Assembly: GCA_037176885.1 (NCBI GenBank)
Contig: JAWWNJ010000003.1
Coordinates: 1,674,001 to 1,738,000 of the forward strand
Direction of reading: 5' to 3'
DNA: 64,000 bases
From: Favolaschia claudopus
Taxonomy: Eukaryota > Basidiomycota > Agaricomycetes > Agaricales > Mycenaceae
In this document: positions 55,419-64,000 of the stretch, in pieces
Position numbering within the stretch: the first letter of the stretch is position 1
How the letters are laid out: each line of letters opens with the position of its first letter
The notes under the pieces: generated by a model
Told to the model about the DNA's origin: nothing
The model's database searches: none
The model's input: the letters and a program-made list of their open reading frames with translations, nothing else
Program-made: the position numbers and the translations under genes

Positions 55419-56640
55419 AAACACAAGTAAAAGTGCACACCTATGTAGGTCCAGCCAAAAAAAAGCACAGCTCCAATTCTTGCAAACGTAAATGCATACA
55501 CCTTCGAGTTCGAACATTTGTCACTACATCTATCCGATCAAGCGGTGTGATGCCGTGATGTGCGAACAGAATAACTTAAACCAAACTCTGTATGTACCAT
55601 GTTTTTGCGATGTTTCGTGATAAAATGCCTACGGTTCAATGGCCACCCAATTCCGACTGGGTCAATTTGGTAAGTTCTTCGGTAAAGCACAAACTTGCAT
55701 CATCTCCGTCTGAGACTTTGAGGATTCACATATTCAACTCGTTAACCGAGAAGTGTCTTGGTTGTTGTATCGGACGGAATGGAAATGCTAAGTATCCTGG
55801 CCACAGAGCTGTCCCCAAGAGAATCTTATCTGCTTAGATTGTTCTCTGGCCCCCAACTGATTTGATTTTTTCCATTGCAAATTCAACTCGGTCGTTGGAC
55901 TCACCGTCACAGGTCCCAAAGTATATCTCGCAGTCAAAGAAATCTCTTCAATTCAAAACATCGACAATCCCAGCCCACATTCGATTTGATTTAAAAAACC
56001 TCCTTCGGACCTTTTAAAACTCAATGCCGGCCTCAAGATGAACACTCTCAGTCGAAATAGATTATGGCATCCGGCTCGGTGGTAAAAGATCAATCTAATG
56101 GCAATCTCGTCCGCTTCTTTCAATCAATTCATTTGATTGAAACAAAGCATAGGAATTTCCTCTAGTGAGTACACGTTAGTTAGTTGTTAGTTAGAACATC
56201 CTTACTTGCTCAACATACTTTCGTGGCTTAATAGCACCTAAAGTGGAATCAGCAAGTCAAACTCGAACCAGAGATCGTTATAAGCATGCCACTTGAGTCC
56301 CGGACCGGACCTTGAAGCAAGGTCCCACCAGGGAATTGACCGTTGCGAAATTTGGATAATTTCGGATTGCAGGTAGTACAGTACTTCGTTCTGAATTCAA
56401 TTGAGCACTTGTTGATTAGATTAGAAGTTTTCCAGCGATGATTTCCCTCCCTTCAGTTTGCGATTCCAACCGCATGCAGAATTTGAACGCATAGATAGTC
56501 ATATATTAAGAAGCACACACTGTGTCACTGGTTCGGCACTCAGACGGACTCTTGCGGCGTATCGGCTCTCGGCCCAATGCCGAGCTTTGCGCCATCGAAA
56601 TCCAGCCATCAAAAATGGATCACTTCAAACGACTCTTGTC
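55419..56640. other. no recognisable gene
   Basis: Short frames only; it includes the 5' flank of the integrase gene. Confidence 0.35.
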
Positions 56641-57971
56641 ATGAACTCCAACAACGACCCCGTTCATACGTTTCTCCTGGAGGCCCACAACATCTGTGTG
56701 CAGGCTCAATTCATTGTCGACTCTCTTCCAAATGCTGAACTTCCTGCCGTCGAGCGCAGCTCCCACCAGCTCGGTGCAGTTCGTCAAATTGTCACGGTTC
56801 TCGAAGATCTTTTCGTTCACCGAGGACGTCCGAGAGATGCTGCTTGCTGACTCCTTGCCCCGCTCGATGATTTCATCACCAATACCCCTCCACCAGCCAG
56901 TGCCTCACACTCGAGACTGTACACAGGTCGTCCGGGTTGTCCAAGCTATGTTCTGGATCTCCCTCGGGCACGGCTTCTTCATGATCTCGGCAACTCTTAT
57001 GAGCAGATTGCGCAAGCTTTGGGAGTCGATAGGAAGACTCTGTACTGGCAGTTGGAGAAGGCGGGAATCCCACGAGCCCGCCGTAGCTTCACTGCGATCA
57101 GTGATGAGGCCTTGGACGAAGTTGTGTCGGAAATTTCCCTAGCCCACCCCTTCGTTGGTTCTGTTATTGTCTCCGGCCATCTAGAGTCTCGCGGTATCCA
57201 TCTACCTCGCCTTCGAGTTCAAGACAGTCTCCGCCGAGTTGACGAAATTGATGTCTTGGTTCGGTGAGTCATGATATTCATGGCCAAACCTCGGTGCTCA
57301 TCCAGTAGATGGGCGGGCATCATCAAGGGTCGGGTATACAAGGTGCGGGTCTCAAATGCCTTATGGCATCACGACGGAAATGAGAAACTCCGTCCATGGG
57401 GGTTCTATGTTCATGGATGCGTTGATGGACATTCTCGTCTCATCATTTACTTGCTGCTCTAACAAGCGGAAGATGACTGTCGCAAATTTGTTTCAGGCAG
57501 CAGTCGCTGTATTTGGCTGGCCGAGGCGCATGCGCGGCGACTTTGGGACGGAAAACAACGAGGTGGAGCGTCTCATGATTTTATATTGGGGAATGCTTCA
57601 TAGAGCCTATCTACGAGGCCGGTAAGCCTGAATTCGCTTACGCTTACCCCGTAGTTGGCGGCGATAAACTGAATTTTGACTACAGCTCACGGCACAATGT
57701 TCGAATTGAACGTCTGTGGCGCGATGTCCGCAAGGATGCGCTGGAAACGTTCCGACAGATTTTCGACTACCTCGAGAAAAACGACCTCCTCGACATGGAG
57801 AACCCCATCCACTCGACTTGCCTCTTCTTGGTCTTCCAACGCCGAATCCAGGCCGCTCTCGACCGTGCCCGCGACGCGTGGAACCACCACCGCATGCGCA
57901 CACAGCATGACAAAACTCCTATTGCTATCTACGAGCTCAGCCGAACTGCCGCTATCACGCGTGGCTACTGA
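56641..57971 (+). pseudogene. rve-type integrase-core gene with frameshifts
   Basis: The start MNSNNDPVHTFLLEAHNICV at 56641 breaks frame near 56848 (RPRDAAC then stop); the protein resumes in other frames as LDDFITN and LGVDRKTLYWQLEKAGIPR (a helix-turn-helix). A 42-nt intron (57264-57305) leads to KGRVYKVRVSNALWHHDGNE and YVHGCVDGHSRLIIYL. A second frame break near 57461 precedes GWPRRMRGDFGTENNEVERL. After an intron (57622-57685) comes RHNVRIERLWRDVRKDALET and FLVFQRRIQAALDRARDAWN, ending at a premature TGA where family members continue. The D (HHDGNEK), D (GDFGTEN) and E (IERLW) positions of an integrase core are retained. The gene family is common in agaricomycetes; the parent element type is not known to me. 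Confidence 0.72.
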
Positions 57972-58310
57972 CTGGACTGGGGATCAAGCGAGCGAGAAGT
58001 AGTAGATTTTGAGGTATGGCGTCCGAATGGTGTGAATGCGAGAGAAGTAGGGCACTACAGAAATCTGAAGGCCGTGTTCTCAACCCCTTCAGATATCTGT
58101 AAGGGGCGCACTCGAGAGCTTGAAAATGTTAGTTGTACTTGAATAGACACTCACGCAACTATGACCCTCAATCCTAAGTGCTTAATGACACTTTCGGACA
58201 CTTAGGTGCAAGTAGTCCTATCCTATACTTTAAAAGAGGACGGCACAGCCTCAGCTCCCGGAAAGGGAAATTCACCCCGTGACTTTCTGTCAAAGCCTGA
58301 GAATTCCCGC
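57972..58310. other. no recognisable gene
   Basis: 3' flank of the integrase gene; nothing else seen. Confidence 0.3.
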
Positions 58311-58552
58311 GGCGACGCGCGCCGGCGAGTGCAGCGAGCGGCGGTGCGGCGCCGTCGGCCTAGAGGTGAAGGAAGGTGCCGAGTGCGGTAGCCTGAGTGG
58401 CGAAGGCACGGGTCGCATAGCTCGTACATGAAAAAAAAGAGACTACGGGACCGCAGGTCCCGTGATAATTCACGTGAAAAAGCAGGTGACTTTTCACACG
58501 CGGTCCCCGGCGACGCGCGCCGGCGAGTGCAGCGAGCGGCAGTGCGGCGCCG
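58311..58552. repeat. GC-rich 42-bp direct repeat (two copies)
   Basis: GGCGACGCGCGCCGGCGAGT and following bases occur at 58311 and again at 58509, differing at one base over about 42 bp. Between them lies GGTCCCGT with a CACGTGAAAAAGCAGGTGAC-like palindrome, related to 12585-12640. Confidence 0.65.
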
Positions 58553-58559
58553 CGGGCAC

Positions 58560-60334
58560 GGAATCCAGCAAAAAAAATCGCAAAAAATTGAAACCGGGGT
58601 TTGGGGCGGAGCCCCGACAAGCTGTGCACCAACCGTAGGGAGGGAATAAGCGAATGTAGGTGAGTTGTATCGAGCTCCATACCTGTTTTGTAACGGACAT
58701 AATGCCAGTCTCCCATCGCGCTCGCGTATACCACTGCACGGAGGTGTGCGTGAGATAGAGAATCTAAACATTCGAGTTCGGTGAATCAGAGACGTTATAA
58801 CAAAGGATAGAGGGGACGAACCATGAAGTATAGGGTGGTAAAGTTGAGAATCAAGCCCCGGTGCGTTGCATGGACCTCGGACAGCACGAGATTCTTCAAT
58901 GTCGGTGGGTAGGGTACAGGTGGATAGTTGTTGACCGAGTGCGCCATGACTTCGGGGTAGATCGGGGTCTGGTGGCTTTCACTTCCACGTACCACCGTTG
59001 AGGTAGGCTCGAGTTGGAAGGCCAAGCCAGTTTGTGCACGGTCTGGCGCGTCTTCGGCTTCCGCTTCGCTTGCACTTGCATCAGCGACTATTTCTTGGAC
59101 AGTGAGGTCGGCACCGGCTTGTTGAACAGTATCGAAGCCACTCTTTGCCACCTTTCCCCAGGCAGCAGTCTCCCGCGTCTCGGGCATGCTGTGGTCGAGG
59201 ACAGTGTGGTAGGGGTTTTCCGACCATACCACTGGGTATCCAAAAGGGGAAAAGAACGCAAAAAGGCGGAAAATAAAAGAGAAAAGGAAGAGACAAGTGA
59301 GCTTTCGGGGTGAGCATGGGGGTGAGCATGGGGAGGCTCTATGGAGGCTCAGAAAGATCTAAGGCAGGCTATTATTGTACTTGGTTGAAGCTTGTTCAAT
59401 TACTCAATGTACAAAATAAATGTAAAGCAGCAAGACACACGGGTAACTGGGAAGGGGTAACAAAGTAGGGGAGCCCGGAGGAGAGGAAGATAAACTCTGC
59501 CCCCTAAACAGCCTGCTATTGCATCGAAAATAAAAAATAAAAATGCAGTATCATTTGTATGGCTGACTTGACTGAATTCTTGACTCACACCAGAGTAAGT
59601 AGAAGCCCAATTACTAGCCAGTGCCAGTGATGCAGCTGCAGCATCAAGATACTTCAAAGGAACTGTAATCCTAAGCTCACAGAAGGTGATGGAAAATTCA
59701 AAAGTTGCCCAGTTAACAGACCTAGAATGGGATTTCTGAGTACATCGGAGACTGAATAAAACAATATTGAGATCTCCTCACCCATTTTTTGCCTCACCTC
59801 GGACTGCATCAAAAGCCCGGAAGCAATGAGGGAAAAAAATTCAAAAAATAGTTTGATCGTGACTAGAGCGAGAGCATCTCGTGAGTTTAAGCATGAAAAG
59901 AGCATTAAAAACAAATTGAGTGTCGCCAATATTTTTCTGGAGCGTCCGGAGGAGCGGGAGAGGCCCATTTTGCGGCAACAGAGGGGGGATGATAAAAGGC
60001 AGAATTTATTCAAATTGTGAACATTCGGGCCGTCCCAGCATGAGAAAACACGCAATAAAATGACTTGAACATTGTATCTGTACATTCCAAGCAAAGTCAA
60101 AGGTCTGCAAGCCCGCAGGGTCGAGAAATTGCGGACAAAAGACAGAAGGTTGTTAAGTGTTACGGTTGTGACAACGTCACACTCAGCCTCGGTATGATAG
60201 CGGACCGAACTTCGTGACAAGTCAGATACCTAATTTGGAAATTGTTACTGTGCACTCAGTTTTCACCCGATGGTATTGAAACTGTGCAGAAATGACCATA
60301 AGAAGGAAGACTAGAGATCTCGGAGCAACTCTGG
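58560..60334. other. gene-poor region
   Basis: Short frames on both strands (58795-59232 minus; 59654-60220 minus) lack features that I can defend. Nothing recognised. Confidence 0.35.
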
Positions 60335-60650
60335 CCCCATGAATTTCACCCAGTTTGAGAGTGAATTTCAGAGAGTCCCACCTTGGCTAAAATTGCAATT
60401 TTTCAACGATTCCAGGTGACTTGATTCAACCAATTTTCAAGTGAATTTCACGTAGTTGGAATACAGGTATCCCAAGCCAAATTCATGCACTTTCATTCAC
60501 CCAATAACAAGGTGATATTCACGTAGCTCAGCATGGCATACAGGAAGTACGTGAATCAGGTACCTGAATTTCCAACTACGTGAATCTAAATTCACTTGAA
60601 AATTGGTTGAATCGCGAATTTCATGCAACGGCTAAGTGAAATTCACGGGG
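60335..60650. repeat. fold-back MITE-like element with GTGAATTTCAC motifs, about 316 bp
   Basis: The ends CCCCATGAATTTCACCCAG and CCCCGTGAATTTCACTTAG (minus strand) are inverted copies. Inside, TTCAACCAATTTTCAAGTG and ACGTAGTTGGAA are answered by their complements at about 60560-60615. Motif GTGAA(T/A)TTCAC recurs many times. No coding sequence. Confidence 0.6.
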
Positions 60651-60979
60651 TTTTACAACCACAGTGAAACCCTTTCTGAACTAACCAAACTTATGATAGT
60701 CCCCTCGCAAGTCGGTTATTCATGGTGTTGCCGTTCTTGGAATGGTGGAGGAAGATGAAGCCTGTATGGCTGCGACGAACTCTGGCATTTGTTGGAACCC
60801 TACCATGGCTGTCGGCACGCAAGGTATTATTTGTGTTTGTTTCCTTCTGCTTTGGTGAATACTCCCTGGATTCATCGGATTGGATCGTCAGTTTAGAGCC
60901 GCTGTTGGTGCAATGCATCCCGTCTACGTCAAGCCGCTTACGGACGCCCAGGTGTGTACTCTGCGCATGCATATGGTGT

Positions 60980-63976
60980 CCACAATCTAAAGTTGTGCTG
61001 TGGCAGCTCGATGCGCGCAAGCGGCGACGTGAGGACGCGGACATTCTTTGTCCCGCAGAGCCGCCAGTCAAGGGACGCTCACGGACATCGCTCTGGCGCG
61101 ACGCAAACGGCCTCACCAAGAAGGCTCGCAGTAAGCAGAGCACGGTGCGTGGCCCGGTTGCTGATTCTTTGACCCCACTGATCTCTTCTACAGAATCTCC
61201 TCAGCTTGTGGGTCAACAAGACGGCCGCTGCACCTACCGCCAAACTCCACCCGCCCATGCACCTTGACACGCCGCCGAGTGTCTCAGCCTCGCCGTCACC
61301 TCTCCTTGCCGCCGACCCGGATACCGAGATGCAGGACGTGCGCATAGACTCTGTACCCCGTGTTGTACCTACCCAGAGCCTTCCAATTGATGTCGATGCG
61401 CTTGACGATGTCCAGTTGGACGCGAGTGTGATTTCCGAGCAAGCTGAGAATGGTGCAGCTGTCAATGTCAACAAGCAGGCGGCCGTGGGGGATGAGGTGG
61501 AGGACGAGGACGAAGAGGGTGGACCCAGAGTGACGCGGAGCGACAGAGGCTTGAACTCTCACGCGCGGAGATTGAGGACGAGTTCCGCGAGTTGAATGGG
61601 AAGTTGAAGAAGTATGAGAAGAAGCATTTGAGCAAGAAGGCAATCGCAACAGCTGGCTCGGACGCGAAAATGGCGAACCGCCTCATTCTCTTCAACGGCG
61701 TTAAGGCGTATGCGGAGGAGCGCCACAAGCGAGCGTTGCAGCAGCTCAAAGACGTTGAGAAGCTCAGGGTCTGCCCTGCGCCCCAGCGGCCGAAGCTTCG
61801 ACAGCGGATCCGGAAAGCCAGGCCCGGCATATCTGCCAGTCGCGCCGTTGCTGCGCGGTTCAGCAAAACGGAATATTGGGCGCGTCAGCTGCGGTCGGCG
61901 GCAATTGCGTTGATCAAGACCGACGAACTCCCTGAGAACAAACAGGGCACCGGCGCAAAACACAAGAGCAATCTTGATAATCCAGATGTCAAATCCGGTG
62001 TGCAGAAGTTTTTGAGGAGGGATGTGCCGGAGAACAAGGGTGGGTTGCCAGAGAAAGCACGGGTTTGTGTTCTGAACTCTCGCTGTTGATGTCTTGCTCA
62101 ATTTAGACTCAGGTCCGCCCTGAGAAATTGCGCCGCTTTGTGAACGACTTCCTGTTCCCCGAGCTTGAGATCGAGGACCAGATTTCGCTGTCAACAGCGA
62201 CATCATGGATGAAAAAACTTGGTTATCGTGCGCGCCGTTATGCGAAGGGGATTTATTTCGACGGTCACGAACGCCCTGATGTTGTCAAAAGCCGTGAAGA
62301 GTTTGTCAAATTTATGGATGAACATGTGCTGCCGTTCGTACCTAATGCATCGCTTCATTCCTGCGTTAATACTTGTGCGGGTACTCGTACGAATATGAAA
62401 CAGTTGTTGACGAAGAAACAGGTTGCAAATACCTTCGCGAAATTGCGCCCAAGCTGCGTCCGGGCCAGAAACAACGATACCCCATTTATCACGATGAGTC
62501 GTCTTTTCACGCAAATGACCAAGCACCAATTGTTTGGGAGACTGATGACGAACACGAGCTGCGCAGCAAGAGCCGTGGACGTCTCGTTCACGTCTCGGGG
62601 TTCATCATCGAACACTGTGGGCGGTTACGCTTGACACCCGAAGAGATTGAGAGAGAGGAGAAGCTTCCAAAGCGGCCACTCAGTCCAGCAGAGCAGGCCG
62701 CAGAGGATGCACGCATTGCAGCAGAGCAGGCTGCAGCAGAAGAGCAGCGTGCTGCGGATGAGGCCCGACAGGCAGCGGGAAAGTCTAAGGGCGGGCGACG
62801 CAAGAAGGCCGCACCAAAAGCGAAGGCAGCACCGGCACCAGCAACCGATCGCACAACAACAGGAGCCGATTGGACGCCACCGCCGCCACCGAGCCCATTT
62901 ACTCGCTATCGCTGCAGAACGTATGACGCTGACCAGATTATTTATCCCGGCGCAAATTACGATCCGTGGTGGGATATGCCACAGCTCATTGCTCAGGTCC
63001 GAGTCTTGCTTATGGAATTCAAATTTCACTCACGGGTTATTCAGACAAAGGATGCAATCGACATTTTCGAGGTCAAATATCCGGACGGCCAAGCAGTTTT
63101 TATCTTTGACTGCTCCTCCGCACACGAAGCATTCGCCATTGATGCTCTCCTAGCGCACAAAATGAACCGTGGGCCGGGAGGTAAAGTTCCCTGCATGCAC
63201 GCGACAATAATTCCCGGGACGAGTCAGCGCCAAAGCATGGTGTTCGAGGAAGGCGACGCACTTCCTCTCGATTCCCAAGGTAATCCGGATCGGTCATTCC
63301 TTGGCAAACCGAAAGGGATGGAGCGTGTTTTGCAGGAGCGGGGTTTGTTAACACAGTTGGAGGATTCTGCCCGTGCGCGCGGCACTCGTGTTGTCGCTGT
63401 GTGCTCAGATTGCGCGCGATCCCAAAAGGCCCGGGATGCTGAGGCAAAGGCACGCCGTGAGGGCAGGGAGGCGGCAGACGAAGCCGACGAGCAGGAGTTC
63501 GACGATGACGACTCACGCGATATTAACTGTTGCATGCAGCGTCTCCTCAGCATGCAGGCTGATTTCAAAGGTGAAAAACCACTTCTGCAGGTTCTCATTG
63601 AGAAGCGGGGTCACATTTGCCTGTTTCTGCCCAAATTTCATTGCGAGTTGAATCCCATTGAAATGGTTTGGGGGGAGGCCAAGCGTCGTGAGTGGATTGT
63701 TTCCACACATCAAAGTTTCTGAGCTGTTTTGGCACAGGTTTCCGGGAGCGTGCAGATGGCACCTTTCCCACTGCCAAAAAATTGGTACCGGAGTGTCTTG
63801 ATGAGGTTTCTGTCGACACAATCCGACGCTTCTTTCGACATTGCAATCGATACCGGGACGCTTATCGGTATGGACTCAATCCTCGGCAGGCGGCATATGC
63901 CGTGAAAAAGTACTCGTCTCATCGACGGGTCCCCCACAACATTATAATGGATGTAAATATAATATCTAGGGCTTAG
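60980..63976 (+). pseudogene. Tc1/mariner-type DDE transposase gene with splice and frame damage
   Basis: Exons can be followed from about 60980 (KVVLWQLDARKRRREDADIL, RSRTSLWRDANGLTKKARSK) across an intron at 61145-61193, to about 62062, then 62107-62337, 62382-63687 and 63738-63976. The coil-rich N-terminal half leads to RRFVNDFLFPELEIEDQISL and GIYFDGHERPDVVKSREEF. Catalytic residues appear as YHDESSFHAND, FIFDCSSAHEAF and FLPKFHCELNPIEMVWGEAK (DDE). The last intron (63688-63737) joins to FRERADGTFPTAKKLVPE. Two faults: a frame change at about 61510-61560, and no AG between the donor at 62338 and the next exon at 62382. A long low-complexity Ala/Lys insert (62690-62850) is usual for the family. 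No TIRs were identified. Confidence 0.75.
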
Positions 63977-64000
63977 GTATTCTTAAAACACTCTTATAGA

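Noticed and set aside
1..64000. CRISPR array, prokaryotic operon, phage or antiviral defence system
   Set aside because: No regularly spaced short repeats, no ribosome-binding-site-led operons and no defence-type gene clusters. Introns and protein families are fungal.

Overview
The window is eukaryotic and reads as a mushroom-forming fungus (Basidiomycota, Agaricomycetes). Genes are split by short GT-AG introns of about 40-95 nt. The protein families (GH128/Asl1-like glucanase, PIF1-like helicase, Tnp2-type and DDE transposases, rve integrase with an IERLW motif, Zn2Cys6 and C2H2 factors) are those expected there. Nothing resembles a prokaryotic operon, CRISPR array or defence island. Genus-level placement is not possible from the sequence alone.

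Layout. 1-6 kb: a five-exon GH128-type glucanase gene among fold-back and TA-flanked elements. 6-9 kb: a MITE family with GAG..TTTGCGG termini, one copy of which sits inside a dead PIF1-like helicase. 9-12 kb: a 2.9-kb element with GTAG-rich subterminal arrays and short spliced gene pieces. 12-17 kb: an RNase D-like exonuclease relic, a tRNA-like unit, and several TIR elements including a 1,022-bp PIF/Harbinger-like one. 19-21 kb: an unrecognised spliced coding region and a Tnp2-type transposase fragment. 21.6-27.4 kb: a complete Ty1/copia element with LTRs and a 5-bp duplication, carrying two later insertions. 28 kb: a C2H2 zinc-finger gene. 31-33.7 kb: a LINE copy with an inverted 5' segment, then a MITE and a complex repeat. 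34-36.5 kb: a TPX2-domain gene on the minus strand. 37-52 kb: pieces of an alpha-kinase-like gene about 12 kb apart, separated by a 2.8-kb element with 0.4-kb terminal inverted repeats, a second truncated copia copy, and a Zn2Cys6-type gene on the other strand. 52.6-55.4 kb: a LINE ORF1 relic and nested fold-back elements. 56.6-58 kb: a frameshifted integrase gene. 61-64 kb: a Tc1/mariner-type DDE transposase gene with splice and frame damage.

How it fits together. The plausible host genes are few: the glucanase, the C2H2 and Zn2Cys6 factors, the TPX2-domain protein, a PPxY-motif protein and one or two unknowns. Most of the rest is layered transposon debris in which target-site duplications and copy-to-copy comparison give the order of events. 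The two copia copies act as internal controls. Copy 1 carries a 138-bp MITE in gag, an 832-bp element in its 5' LTR and a 178-bp deletion of the gag start. Copy 2 carries a 377-bp TA-flanked MITE and a TATGTA scar at a site where copy 1 has a single TA, which has the form of a Tc1/mariner excision footprint.

Limits. No database search was possible. Family names rest on motif recognition, exon joins on GT-AG signals plus frame continuity, and element superfamilies on TIR and TSD form only.
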